From the NCBI RefSeq assembly GCF_013170825.1, contig NZ_CP033365.1:3236001-3300000 (forward strand): a stretch of 64,000 nt of DNA. Reading direction: 5' to 3'. This document shows, in pieces, positions 43,317-51,134 of this stretch. The stretch's first letter is position 1. Each line of letters opens with the position of its first letter. A program made the position numbers and the translations under genes. Under the pieces are notes generated by a model. It did not search any database and was not told the DNA's origin. It saw nothing but the letters and a program-made list of their open reading frames with translations. This stretch comes from Mesorhizobium sp. NZP2298. GTDB lineage: Bacteria > Pseudomonadota > Alphaproteobacteria > Rhizobiales > Rhizobiaceae.

Positions 43317-43745
43317 ATGCCGTCGCAAATCGCTCAATCGCCGTGGCAGACCACGGCCCTTCTCATTGCCCGCCTGATCTTTGCCGCCGTCTTCCTCATG
43401 GCGGTGACCTTCAAGTTCATGGGCATGGGCGCCACCGCGGGTTTCATCGCCGCCGCCGGCTTTCCTTTCCCGCTCTTCCTCGCCTGGTGCGCGGCGATCC
43501 TGGAGGTTGCGCTGGTGCTGTGTTTCCTGAGCGGCGCCTTCTTCACGCAGGCGGCCCTTGTCGCCGCGGCCTATGTGCTGTTCCTGGCCTTCGCCTTCCA
43601 CGGCCCCAGCCACTGGGCCGGCAACCAGGCCGAGTTCGGCTTCTTCGTCGACCATTTTTCCTTCATGGCCGGATTGCTGTTCGCGGCGGTGCATGGGCCG
43701 GGACAGACGCTGGCGCTGAACCTGGGCTGGCCGGGCAGGGCGTGA
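43317..43745 (+). CDS. DoxX family membrane protein
   Basis: 142 residues with four hydrophobic helices: TALLIARLIFAAVFLMAVTF, FIAAAGFPFPLFLAWCAAIL, LVAAAYVLFLAFAFHG, HFSFMAGLLFAAVHGPG. KFMGMGATAGFIAAAGFPFP is the DoxX signature. Inner-membrane, redox-linked functions are proposed for the family. The ATG at 43317 has TGGAGAAAA just upstream. No operon partner on its strand. Confidence 0.85.
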   Translation: MPSQIAQSPWQTTALLIARLIFAAVFLMAVTFKFMGMGATAGFIAAAGFPFPLFLAWCAAILEVALVLCFLSGAFFTQAALVAAAYVLFLAFAFHGPSHWAGNQAEFGFFVDHFSFMAGLLFAAVHGPGQTLALNLGWPGRA

Positions 43746-43798
43746 GGCGAGGATAATTCCAGGTCAGGCGTGTTCGCGGTTCCGTGAAACGGCGAACC

Positions 43799-44104
43799 TT
43801 ACATCTGGTCGTTGTATGGCTCCTTCATCTGGCCGACCATGCGGGCCAGTTTCGAAAATGAGGGCATGTCCGCCTCCGGCTGGCATTGATTGGCGAGTTC
43901 CAGGAGCCGGATCGGGAAGTTGACGGCGTCACGGCTCGACGCCGACATGCCGCCGGACCTCTCCTCGCTGGTCTCGCCGGCCTCGGCCTTGCGCAAGGCG
44001 ATATCGATCTCCTCCGATGTCAGCACGCCTTTGCGCACCAGCACGTGGTTGATCGAGGCGACGGCCATCAGCAGGCCTTCGAGTTGCAGGTTGGCGACGT
44101 TCAT
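43799..44104 (-). CDS. hypothetical protein
   Basis: 101 residues. NVANLQLEGLLMAVASINHV, then LVRKGVLTSEEIDIALRKAE resembles the short LRKKGVLSEEE helix found in many proteins of unknown function. FPIRLLELANQCQ follows. GAGGGAGC is upstream of the ATG. No further assignment. Confidence 0.65.
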   Translation of the reverse strand: MNVANLQLEGLLMAVASINHVLVRKGVLTSEEIDIALRKAEAGETSEERSGGMSASSRDAVNFPIRLLELANQCQPEADMPSFSKLARMVGQMKEPYNDQM

Positions 44105-44305
44105 GGCGGTTGCTCCCTCTATTCACCGTAGCTGAAACGCGCCAGCGGCGTTTCCGATCCGGAGGCAATGCATGCCGCCTCGGACCCTGTTGGCGAACAG
44201 CAGGACCAGCAGGATCGCCGCCGCTATCCCGGCCAGCCGATGAAGGCGCCGGTACGGTCATCTTCAATCCGGACGGCGGGCAGGTCGTCTGCCGCGGGAA
44301 ACGAT

Positions 44306-44575
44306 CTATTCCTGCGTCAGGCGCTCGCCATATTCGCGCCACAGCGCCTTGACCTCCAGGCTGCCGAGGCGCGGGATCGACGGATCGCCGCAAGTGATGG
44401 CAACGGCGCCGATGTCGTAGTTGGGGTAAGCACCGGCGACGAAACGGATCGCCTCGCCAAGCGAGTTCACGCGGATCACCGGATCGGCCTGGCCCTGGCC
44501 GGTACTTCGCACCCCGGAAACCGAGGCTGGAGCATGTCGCATCCTGAAAACGGATGCCATGGCTGGTCTGTCCAT
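44306..44575 (-). CDS. hypothetical protein
   Basis: 89 residues. VIRVNSLGEAIRFVAGAYPN and IPRLGSLEVKALWREYGERL suggest an alpha/beta fold, but I do not recognise it. The ATG at 44575 lies 3 nt after GGGAGAGG; ATGs at 44560 and 44590 are alternatives. The codon use is typical. Confidence 0.5.
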   Translation of the reverse strand: MDRPAMASVFRMRHAPASVSGVRSTGQGQADPVIRVNSLGEAIRFVAGAYPNYDIGAVAITCGDPSIPRLGSLEVKALWREYGERLTQE

Positions 44576-44703
44576 CGCCCTCTCCCACAAAGGCCGTGAC
44601 GCGAATCATTCCATGAGCTTCAACTGATGATCCCACAGCCGGGGGCCGAAGAAAAGCCGGCTAGCCAATGCCGGATTTCGGCGATCTGTGGGCGGCCATC
44701 CGA

Positions 44704-44732
44704 TTGTCCGGTGAGGGCAGTTGTGCTATCAT
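44704..44732 (+). promoter_or_regulatory. sigma-70-type promoter of short RNA copy 1
   Basis: -35 TTGTCC (44704-44709), 17-nt spacer, -10 TATCAT (44727-44732). GTGAGGGCAG inside the spacer is shared with the copies at 47.3 and 58.7 kb. Confidence 0.6.
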
Positions 44733-44739
44733 TTCGTCC

Positions 44740-44790
44740 ATGGTGCTGATTTGCGCCGCCGACCCGCCGCCGAGGCGGGTTTTGTTTTTT
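44740..44790 (+). ncRNA. short transcription unit, copy 1 of 3
   Basis: From the predicted start, CATGGTGCTGATTTGCGCC is identical in all three copies. A terminator follows: ACCCGCC (44762-44768), loop GCCGA, GGCGGGT (44774-44780), then a T-rich tract to 44790. An ATG sits at the predicted +1, so it could be a leaderless peptide mRNA (MVLICAADPPPRRV) or a small RNA. It lies 99 bp upstream of the fluoride riboswitch of crcB, so it may end transcription coming from the left. Confidence 0.6.
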
Positions 44791-44843
44791 CGGCCTCCCG
44801 CTCCCGCTCCCGCGCCGGCGGCTTGTCGAAGCGGCCGCGCTCT

Positions 44844-44892
44844 GGCATCTTGCCAGTAATGGGAGATGTCCGGCATCTTACCAGTGATGGGA
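44844..44892 (+). repeat. tandem repeat at edge of fluoride riboswitch
   Basis: GGCATCTTgCCAGTaATGGGA (44844-44864) recurs 28 bp later as GGCATCTTaCCAGTgATGGGA (44872-44892) with two changes. The second copy runs into the 5' edge of the aptamer, so part of the riboswitch leader has been duplicated. Confidence 0.7.
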
Positions 44893-44936
44893 ATGGGGTT
44901 CTCCCGAAACCGCCAGTGATGGCTGATGACTCCTGC
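44889..44936 (+). promoter_or_regulatory. fluoride riboswitch (crcB motif)
   Basis: The core motifs are in order: GGGAATGGGGTTCTCCC (44889-44905), GAAACC, then GCCA-GTGA-TGGC (44912-44923) and TGATGACTCCT (44924-44934). This is the crcB-motif pattern GGxGAUGGxGUUCxCC...GCUGAUGACUCCU, and the gene 77 bp downstream is crcB. Binding of fluoride turns on the exporter. Confidence 0.9.
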
Positions 44937-45012
44937 CGTGAAAACCGCGGTGGGAATCCGTCGATTCCGCCGCCATGGCGGGCCGATGTGCTCGTCTCAG
45001 AGAGGATCGAGC

Positions 45013-45444
45013 ATGTCTTTTTCAAACTGTCTTCTGGTCATGGCCGGTGGGGCGATCGGCACGCTGGCGCGCTACCTCGTTTCCACCTTGGCCTTGCCGG
45101 TGAGCAGCGAACTCCCCTGGGGAACCATCATCATCAACATCAGCGGCTCGCTGCTGATCGGCTTCTTCGGCACGCTGACGCTGGCCGGCGGGCGCTATCC
45201 CGCCTCCGAAGGTCTGCGCCTGTTCGTGATGATCGGCCTGTGCGGCGGCTACACGACCTTTTCGTCGTTCAGCCTGCAGACGCTCGACCTGCTGCGGGCC
45301 GGCGGCTTCGGCCGTGCGGCACTCAACATCGGCCTCTCGGTGCTGCTGTGTGTGGGTGCCGTGGCGCTCGGCCACATCATCGCCGCCCGGATCAATGGCG
45401 GCGCCACGCAGGTCGCGCAGAGCATGATCGAGGAGGAGGCTTGA
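45013..45444 (+). CDS. crcB: fluoride channel CrcB/Fluc
   Basis: 143 residues, four helices. [17 protein letters not shown], then [20 protein letters not shown] (the GTxxxNxxGS pore motif), and [20 protein letters not shown] (the TTFSSF selectivity segment) mark the dual-topology fluoride exporter. It is preceded by a fluoride riboswitch. The start at 45013 follows GAGAGGATC; an ATG at 44926 would lie in the riboswitch. It is the only gene on this transcript. Confidence 0.95.
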   Translation: MSFSNCLLVMAGGAIGTLARYLVSTLALPVSSELPWGTIIINISGSLLIGFFGTLTLAGGRYPASEGLRLFVMIGLCGGYTTFSSFSLQTLDLLRAGGFGRAALNIGLSVLLCVGAVALGHIIAARINGGATQVAQSMIEEEA

Positions 45445-45461
45445 GGCGGATTTTGAAGGCC

Positions 45462-45475
45462 TAGGAATTTTTTCC
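45462..45475 (+). repeat. 14-bp motif TAGGAATTTTTTCC, site 1
   Basis: Identical to 47244-47257 and to 58674-58687 except the last base. Sites 1 and 2 bound the hypothetical-gene/IS1595 segment; sites 2 and 3 bound the phage-like segment. Confidence 0.7.
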
Positions 45476-45556
45476 CAACTATATACTCGACGTACCATGG
45501 GATAAAATCCTATGATTTGCAGCCACGGGCCTGCACCGCAGAAATTTGTTGAACAT

Positions 45557-46324
45557 TTACCTTATGATGCACTTCGTATCGGTGCGGATGGACAGGACGA
45601 TGTCCTCAACGGTGGCAAGCAGAGTGTGCAGGGTGGGCGAGGCTGGATGGCCGCTCAATTGGCCGGCATCAGCCAAAGCTACATAGAAGGACATCTCGAA
45701 ATTGTAGTCGATGTGCCCAGATGGGGCGGTGGTGCCGATTACCAGCTCGTTCTGGTCTATGTCCCAGATGGGGGGTATCAGTGCCTCCCCCACAAGTCCC
45801 TGATACTTGATGGAGTCCACGCTAAATCTGGAAATGTGACCTCCTATCTTGCACGTGATTTGGTGTTTGTTCGGACCGGAAGCTTTGCTGAATTGGGTCA
45901 AGAGGTCGTTCCCGCCCTTGTATCCTTCCCCTGTTGGGTACGGCTTACACCAAAGAAACGTCGGGTGAATTTCATTAGGGTAGCTTTGTTTGAGACGCCC
46001 CATAAGGTCATTCGGATTTGTAGCGAAGGGAAAATAAATCAGGCCGGCGTCGGCTTTGGTGATTGCCTTGACGCTAGCGACGGCGGCTTGGTCGAGGGCG
46101 TGTCTGAGATCGCTAATGGCTGTGGCCGCAATATGCCGGATTCTCCCCGAAACCCTCCCGGTGAACTTAATTTTGAACGTCTTGTTTCCGGTTTTCGGGT
46201 TTATATCAACGACACTGGTGCCACGATCGCTCTTGAAAAGAGCTTTGCAAGCGATGTCGAACTCGGAGAGATTTTCCTTAGTCTGCGCGATTAGGAACAG
46301 CGGGCTTTCGAATGGATCAGACAT
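45557..46324 (-). CDS. hypothetical protein
   Basis: 255 residues from ATG 46324, with lower GC and different codon use from its neighbours. No signal peptide; GTSVVDINPKTGNKTFKIKF, then HAAATAISDLRHALDQAAVA-like helix and LWCKPYPTGEGYKGGN. The N-terminal half (AISDLRHALDQAAVASVKAI) is a helical stretch seen in several uncharacterised phage and mobile-element proteins. Looks acquired; function unknown. Confidence 0.55.
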   Translation of the reverse strand: MSDPFESPLFLIAQTKENLSEFDIACKALFKSDRGTSVVDINPKTGNKTFKIKFTGRVSGRIRHIAATAISDLRHALDQAAVASVKAITKADAGLIYFPFATNPNDLMGRLKQSYPNEIHPTFLWCKPYPTGEGYKGGNDLLTQFSKASGPNKHQITCKIGGHISRFSVDSIKYQGLVGEALIPPIWDIDQNELVIGTTAPSGHIDYNFEMSFYVALADAGQLSGHPASPTLHTLLATVEDIVLSIRTDTKCIIR

Positions 46325-46553
46325 GTCAGAATCCCCAAAGACAAAGACCAGGAAAAGGGTGACGAGGTATTGCGCCGCCTGTTGAAGACGCCGCCTCAAC
46401 CCCATGTGCCGAAGCCGCCCGAAAGAAAGAATGAGGATAGCGATGGCCAGAAGCAAAAGTGACTATCTGAAAGCGCTTGAAGTTTCGGCGCGGTTTGCAG
46501 CCATCGGCGAAGATCCGATGGTTTCCGTTTCCGCGCCGAACTTTTTCTAGATT

Positions 46554-46712
46554 TTATCTCTTCTGGATTTGATGAGAAGTCAGGGTCGTCACCTGAACGC
46601 GCAAGTGCTGAAGCTCCGCTTTTACACCGCGCAACTCAACTACAAGCTCTCGAAGAGCGGCGACCGCTGACTCCCCCATCGACTGCTCAATTGTAAGTTT
46701 TTCGTTCGCCAT
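46554..46712 (-). CDS. 52-residue coiled-coil protein
   Basis: MANEKLTIEQSMGESAVAAL, then RELVVELRGVKAELQHLRVQ, is a single long helix with heptad leucines. GGAGGGAATG lies just before the ATG on the minus strand, a strong ribosome site. It lies upstream of the hypothetical gene at 46324 on the same strand. Likely part of a mobile element; no function known. Confidence 0.55.
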   Translation of the reverse strand: MANEKLTIEQSMGESAVAALRELVVELRGVKAELQHLRVQVTTLTSHQIQKR

Positions 46713-46785
46713 AGCATTCCCTCCGGTTTCAAACGGGGAATGCTACTTCTTTTTTCGAAAATGTAGGAGTCGTTTCGCCTTTTGC

Positions 46786-47240
46786 TTAGGCGTGACCGGC
46801 TTCACCAATCCGCCGATAGGTAAGGCGCTTGTCGCGAGCCATGCGAAGCAAATCTTCGGCGCGTTCTGCATCCGAGACTTTCAAAGCGGTGCGGCGATTG
46901 TAACGGAAATCGAACTCGGCAAGGTAGCGGTGCAGATGAGCCTCGCCGCAATGCTGATAGACGCCAACCATGCCGCGCTTGAAGACCGAGAACACGTTCT
47001 CAATCGTGTCGAATGGATCGACACGCCGTCCTCATAGCGGACGTATTCGCCAGCGGGATGGTTGGTGGTCTTGTGTGAAGCGTATTCCTCGCCAGTGACC
47101 GTGTAGAGCTTAGACTGGTCGGTATAGAGCGTCGAAGCGCGGTCGGCATTGCGGACCAGGATATCGTGCACAACGGCCTTGGTGGCGTGCTGGACGTGAA
47201 CCATGCGGGCTTTGCCGCCACGGTGCTTTGTCACGTATAC
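46786..47240 (-). pseudogene. IS1595-family transposase remnant (ISXO2-like)
   Basis: C-terminal half of a DDE transposase. One frame reads GGKARMVHVQHATKAVVHDI to TNHPAGEYVRYEDGVSIHST; the next frame continues as FSVFKRGMVGVYQHCGEAHL, then RYLAEFDFRYNRRTALKVSD. A single missing base near 47010 breaks the frame. The N-terminal half is gone; the sequence ends at the TAGGAATTTTTTCC motif. No inverted terminal repeats are seen. Confidence 0.85.
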
Positions 47241-47243
47241 AAT

Positions 47244-47257
47244 TAGGAATTTTTTCC
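47244..47257 (+). repeat. 14-bp motif TAGGAATTTTTTCC, site 2
   Basis: Directly abuts the -35 box of short RNA copy 2 and marks the point where the IS1595 remnant stops. Confidence 0.7.
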
Positions 47258-47287
47258 TTGACCGAGTGAGGGCAGCCAAGCTATCAT
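47258..47287 (+). promoter_or_regulatory. sigma-70-type promoter of short RNA copy 2
   Basis: -35 TTGACC (47258-47263), 18-nt spacer with GAGTGAGGGCAG, -10 TATCAT (47282-47287). Confidence 0.65.
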
Positions 47288-47294
47288 TTTGTCC

Positions 47295-47345
47295 ATGGTG
47301 CTGATTTGCGCCAACGACCCGCCGCCGAGGCGGGTTTTGTTTTTC
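47295..47345 (+). ncRNA. short transcription unit, copy 2 of 3
   Basis: Same core as copy 1, then hairpin ACCCGCC (47317-47323), loop GCCGA, GGCGGGT (47329-47335) and a T-rich tract. The ATG at 47295 is 8 nt after the -10 box, at the expected +1. It precedes the first phage-like gene by 72 bp. Confidence 0.6.
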
Positions 47346-47416
47346 TCATCAAGCGAAACGGCTTTGTGCCGACATTGAAATGCCGGCGGGACAGCGCCCC
47401 CCTCTGCGAGAATCCG

Positions 47417-47824
47417 ATGACCCAACGCTACGCCACCATCATCACCGACGATGACGGCCGCGAGATCGTCAGCGCCATTGGCGAGTTCGAGGGCGCCGCG
47501 CCGCAGGCGCGTCTGGGGCGCGTCGAGCCGGCCGCGCCAGGCGTGCTGATCGGCATGGTGCGGGATGCGGCCGGCGGCTTTGGTTTTCCGCGGTCCGGCA
47601 TTGGCGGGCAGGCCATCGGCCTCGTACTGGCGCGGCTCAAGGCGCAGGCCAGCGCGGCAAGACGCGCCGGTGCGGCAAAACCTGCCGCGGTGGCCAAGTC
47701 GAAGCGCGCCAAGCGGGCCAAGAAAAAAGCCACCCGCTCGAAGAAGCCGGCCGGATCGATGCCGAAGGCGGGCAAGGCGGCCAACGATACCGCCGCAAAG
47801 GCGATGGACCCTGTCGATGGCTGA
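47417..47824 (+). CDS. hypothetical phage-region protein, basic tail
   Basis: 135 residues. The N-terminal 75 residues (RYATIITDDDGREIVSAIGE, PAAPGVLIGMVRDAAGGFGF) look folded; the rest is Ala/Lys-rich, as in DNA-binding tails. It overlaps the small terminase gene by 8 bp (ATG GCT GAT at 47817), so the two are translationally coupled. Possibly a terminase-associated DNA-binding protein; I do not recognise a family. Confidence 0.65.
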   Translation: MTQRYATIITDDDGREIVSAIGEFEGAAPQARLGRVEPAAPGVLIGMVRDAAGGFGFPRSGIGGQAIGLVLARLKAQASAARRAGAAKPAAVAKSKRAKRAKKKATRSKKPAGSMPKAGKAANDTAAKAMDPVDG

Positions 47825-48209
47825 TGATGTCGACGCCAAACCGGCGCGCCGCAAGACAAGGCCGGCAAGGCGCAAGCCGGCTCGCGAGGCGGTCGCGCCG
47901 ACGCCTCGTCCGAAGCGGACGAAAAAGACGCTCGGCGACGACTTTCTTGCCGCCGTGCGGGCCGATTTCCGCGCGCATGGCGCCGGCGTCATCGCCGAGG
48001 TGCGGGCCGACAAGCCGGACCAGTATCTGAAGATCGTGTTGTCAGTCCTGCCCAAAGATTTCGATGTCGCCGTCAACCATCTGGACGTATTGAGCGATGA
48101 AGAAATCCGCAGCCGTATCCGCGGCCTCGAAGCCGTCCTCAGGCCGTTCCTCGAAGCCCCCGCTGATGGCGGCGAAGACGGAATATCTGACGCTGCTGGC
48201 GGAGCTTGA
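47817..48209 (+). CDS. phage small terminase subunit-like protein
   Basis: 130 residues. The first 40 are very basic (ARRKTRPARRKPAREA), then DDFLAAVRADFRAHGAGVIA and DKPDQYLKIVLSVLPKDFDV, a helical stretch seen in small terminase proteins of podovirus-like prophages. It overlaps the start of the large terminase gene at 48166, the standard order terS-terL. The small subunit recognises packaging-site DNA. Confidence 0.7.
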   Translation: MADDVDAKPARRKTRPARRKPAREAVAPTPRPKRTKKTLGDDFLAAVRADFRAHGAGVIAEVRADKPDQYLKIVLSVLPKDFDVAVNHLDVLSDEEIRSRIRGLEAVLRPFLEAPADGGEDGISDAAGGA

Positions 48210-48861
48210 CCGCCGGCGCCGCAGAAATCTGCTGGCGGCCTATAAGCCGTATGACCGCCAAGCCGAATTTCACGCGGCGGGTGCCCAGAACCGTGAAAGA
48301 CTGTTCATGGCCGGCAATCAGCTCGGCAAGACCAGGGCCGGTGGCGCGGAATGGGCCATGCACCTGACCGGCCGCTATCCCGCGTGGTGGCAAGGCAAGG
48401 TTTTCGACACGCCCGTGCGGTTGTGGGCCGCCGGCGTGACCGGCGAGGGCACGCGCGACAACCCGCAGCGCGTGCTGGTCGGCCCGCCGCAGCAGCAGGC
48501 GGCCTGGGGCACCGGCATGATCCCTGCCGATGCCATTGTCGACACCATCATGGGGCGCGGCGCGCCCGGCGCGCTCGACAGTGTCGTGGTGCGCCATGGC
48601 GGCGGCGGCGATGTGCAGGCCGGCGAGAGCGTGCTGTCGTTCAAGAGTTTCGAGAAGGGCCGCGAGAAATGGCAGGGCGAGACCCTGCACGGCGTCTGGT
48701 TCGACGAGGAACCGCCGCTCGACATCTATTCCGAAGGCCTGACCCGCACCAACGCGACCGGCGGGATAACGATCGTGACGTTCACGCCGCTGCTTGGGAT
48801 GTCGGATGTGGTGCTGTTGTTTTTGTCGGCGGGGGAGGTGGAGAGGATGGCGAAGGGGTGA
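48166..48861 (+). CDS. large terminase subunit, N-terminal (ATPase) half only
   Basis: 231 residues. FHAAGAQNRERLFMAGNQLG has the Walker A-like motif GNQLGKTRAG, and TLHGVWFDEEPPLDIYSEGL carries the Walker B aspartate and catalytic glutamate. ITIVTFTPLLGMSDVV is coupling motif III. The frame then runs out as LLFLSAGEVERMAKG and stops at 48861. The nuclease half is at 51135, so the gene is interrupted and this product cannot package DNA by itself. Confidence 0.85.
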   Translation: MAAKTEYLTLLAELDRRRRRNLLAAYKPYDRQAEFHAAGAQNRERLFMAGNQLGKTRAGGAEWAMHLTGRYPAWWQGKVFDTPVRLWAAGVTGEGTRDNPQRVLVGPPQQQAAWGTGMIPADAIVDTIMGRGAPGALDSVVVRHGGGGDVQAGESVLSFKSFEKGREKWQGETLHGVWFDEEPPLDIYSEGLTRTNATGGITIVTFTPLLGMSDVVLLFLSAGEVERMAKG

Positions 48862-48945
48862 ACCGCCGCGAAACCATGATCCGAAGTACCGCTTTTGCGG
48901 CAACCAGTGGCCGAGTAGCGTCCGGCGTGACGATCGGGGTCCGAC

Positions 48946-49299
48946 ATGCGCCAAATTGCAGAACTGCTCCTCCTTTCCGCCCTGCTTTCAGCCTGTAGCG
49001 GCAGCGGCGATTGGCGCGCCGATGCAATCAGTGCCGCCGAAGGCAAGATGCACAAGCTGGTGAGCGATCCTTCCGCCACATTCTCACATGTCCAGCTTAC
49101 CGGCGACAGTTCGTCCGGCCAGACCTGCGGCGTCATCACCGCCAAGGTTGGTACCTTCACCAAGGAGGCGCGCTTCATCGTCTATATCGACAACACCGCC
49201 GGTCCGTTTGTCGAGCCTGGCATAGGCCAGTCCATGTCGCGGGCCGACTTCGACTGGGCCTGGAAGAATGATTGCCTGAACGAGGGGTACAAGAGCTAG
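48946..49299 (+). CDS. small lipoprotein
   Basis: 117 residues. MRQIAELLLLSALLSACSGS has a lipobox (LSAC). The mature part has HVQLTGDSSSGQTCGVITAK and EARFIVYIDNTAGPFVEPG, a beta-rich domain with two more cysteines. Function unknown. It lies in the insert that splits the terminase gene. Confidence 0.7.
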   Translation: MRQIAELLLLSALLSACSGSGDWRADAISAAEGKMHKLVSDPSATFSHVQLTGDSSSGQTCGVITAKVGTFTKEARFIVYIDNTAGPFVEPGIGQSMSRADFDWAWKNDCLNEGYKS

Positions 49300-49330
49300 G
49301 TGGGCCTCGGAACTCGGGTCCTGGAGTCGC

Positions 49331-49783
49331 TCACTCCGTCTCCCGCGCCACCATCCGATCGAGGTTCTCGTTCAGCCGCCTGAGCATGCCCAGCAGCGTC
49401 GCCACCTCGTCCTCGCTGAAACCGGCCAGTGCCTCGTCCCTGCCTTCGTCCAGCGCCTCGCGCGCGGCGGGCAGTTTTTTCAGCGTGGCTTCGGTCAGCG
49501 AAATCAGGCTGCTGCGGCCGTCGTTGGGGTCGGGCGTGCGGCGGATCAGGCCGTCGCGTTCCATGCGCGCCAGCATTTGCGCCATGGACGGCTGTTCGAT
49601 CTTGGCGAAGCGCGCCAGTTCCTTCTGCGACATCGCCGCGCCGTCGCGCAAGAGATAGATCACCGGCATCTGGCCGATCGAGAAGCCGAACGCTTTCACC
49701 CGGCGCTCGCCGAGGCGGGCGAAGGCGCGCGAGGCCATGTTGATCAGCGGGGCGGGGTTTTCGAACAGTTTCCAGTCGGTCAT
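49331..49783 (-). CDS. MarR-family transcriptional regulator
   Basis: 150 residues. The winged HTH is clear: FGFSIGQMPVIYLLRDGAAM, SQKELARFAKIEQPSMAQML, ARMERDGLIRRTPDPNDGRS (wing). It is divergent from a TetX-like monooxygenase with 74 bp between start codons. An AT-rich 9-bp inverted repeat lies there. MarR proteins are usually released by small phenolic ligands, which would induce the neighbouring enzyme. Confidence 0.9.
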   Translation of the reverse strand: MTDWKLFENPAPLINMASRAFARLGERRVKAFGFSIGQMPVIYLLRDGAAMSQKELARFAKIEQPSMAQMLARMERDGLIRRTPDPNDGRSSLISLTEATLKKLPAAREALDEGRDEALAGFSEDEVATLLGMLRRLNENLDRMVARETE

Positions 49784-49814
49784 GATTTCCAGACTTGCAT
49801 TGGTGCCTATGTTT

Positions 49815-49838
49815 ATTTATATAGGTTCATATATAAAT
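49815..49838. promoter_or_regulatory. MarR-type operator
   Basis: ATTTATATA (49815-49823), 6-nt gap, TATATAAAT (49830-49838), a perfect 9-bp inverted repeat centred in the divergent promoter. MarR operators are typically AT-rich palindromes of this size. Confidence 0.7.
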
Positions 49839-49857
49839 CAATGCGAGACCCCTGTCC

Positions 49858-51012
49858 ATGACCGGAATCCCTTTGCGCATCGCCATCATCGGCGCCGGCC
49901 CCGCGGGCCTGACGCTTGCACGCATCCTGCATCTCAACGGTATCGCCGCCACAGTCTTCGAGCGCGAGGCGCATGCGCTGGCCCGGCCGCAAGGCGGTAC
50001 GCTCGATCTGCATGTCGACTCCGGCCAACTCGCCTTGCGGCGCGCCGGCCTCGAAAAGGAATTTTTGCGCATTGCCCGCTACGAGGACCAGGGCAGCCGG
50101 CTCTACGACAGGGATGGCCGCCTGGTGCTGGCCGATGACGACGACAGCGGCGACCGGCCGGAAGTCGACCGCTCGGCGTTGCGCGACATCCTGCTTGCCT
50201 CGCTGCCGGAAGGCAGCTTGCAATGGGGCAGGGAGCTGCGCGAGGTCTATGCGCGCTCCGACGGTGCCTATGACCTGGCCTTCGGCGTCAACCTGCTCGG
50301 CCCGTTCGACCTCGTCGTCGGCGCCGACGGTGCCTGGTCGCGGGTGCGACCGCTGGTCTCGCGCTACCGGCCGCAATATTCCGGGCTCACCTTCATCGAG
50401 TTCGGCATCGACGATGTCGACGCCAGCCATCCGGCGCTGTCGAAACTGGTCGGGCGCGGCAAGATCGGCGCCGAGGGCGACGGCCGCGGCATGATCGTGC
50501 AGCGCAACGCCAACGCGCATCTGCGCGGCTACGCCATTTTCCGCGTGCCGGCGGACTGGGCGGAGAGAACCTTCGATTTCGCCTCGCCGGCAGCGGCGCG
50601 GGCCCGTCTGATCGCCGAATTCGACGGCTGGGCTCCGGAACTTGTCGCGCTGATCGCGGCCAGCAACGACAATATCGTGGCCCGCGCCATCCACGCGCTG
50701 CCGATCGGCCACCACTGGCCGAACCGGGTCGGGGTGACGCTGCTGGGGGACGCCGCCCATGTCATGTCGCCCTTCGGCGGCGAGGGCGTCAACGCCGCCA
50801 TGCTCGACGCGGCCGAACTCGCCCGCCACCTGGTCGAGGCCGATGACTGGAGGCAAGCGGTGAAGCACTACGAACAGGAGATGTTCGAGCGCGTCGTGGA
50901 ACCGGCCACGCACGCCGCCGATGCGGCTGCGACCGAGCTGTCGCATATCGGGCTGGAGCTGACGCTGGAGCATGTGCGGCAGCATGCCGAGATGCGGGCG
51001 GTGGCTGGGTAA
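49858..51012 (+). CDS. FAD-dependent monooxygenase, TetX-like
   Basis: 384 residues, TetX size. IAIIGAGPAGLTLARILHLN is the FAD-binding GxGxxG; VFEREAHALARPQGGTLDLH and DRPEVDRSALRDILLASLPE match the TetX/PHBH group; LLGDAAHVMSPFGGEGVNAA is the GD motif. TetX enzymes hydroxylate and inactivate tetracyclines, but relatives act on other aromatic compounds. It is controlled by the divergent MarR. The pair is cargo inside a phage gene. Confidence 0.88.
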   Translation: MTGIPLRIAIIGAGPAGLTLARILHLNGIAATVFEREAHALARPQGGTLDLHVDSGQLALRRAGLEKEFLRIARYEDQGSRLYDRDGRLVLADDDDSGDRPEVDRSALRDILLASLPEGSLQWGRELREVYARSDGAYDLAFGVNLLGPFDLVVGADGAWSRVRPLVSRYRPQYSGLTFIEFGIDDVDASHPALSKLVGRGKIGAEGDGRGMIVQRNANAHLRGYAIFRVPADWAERTFDFASPAAARARLIAEFDGWAPELVALIAASNDNIVARAIHALPIGHHWPNRVGVTLLGDAAHVMSPFGGEGVNAAMLDAAELARHLVEADDWRQAVKHYEQEMFERVVEPATHAADAAATELSHIGLELTLEHVRQHAEMRAVAG

Positions 51013-51134
51013 AAAGATCGAAGAGCGCGCTCTTCCTTCTCCACAAGGGAGAAGAACTGTCGCATCTGACCCCAAAAAACCACGCATGAACAGCGCCATA
51101 CAGTGGTCACCTCGCAAGCTGAATCAGGCCCGCC

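Noticed and set aside
46786..47240. Functional IS1595 element
   Set aside because: N-terminal half missing, one-base frameshift, no terminal inverted repeats.
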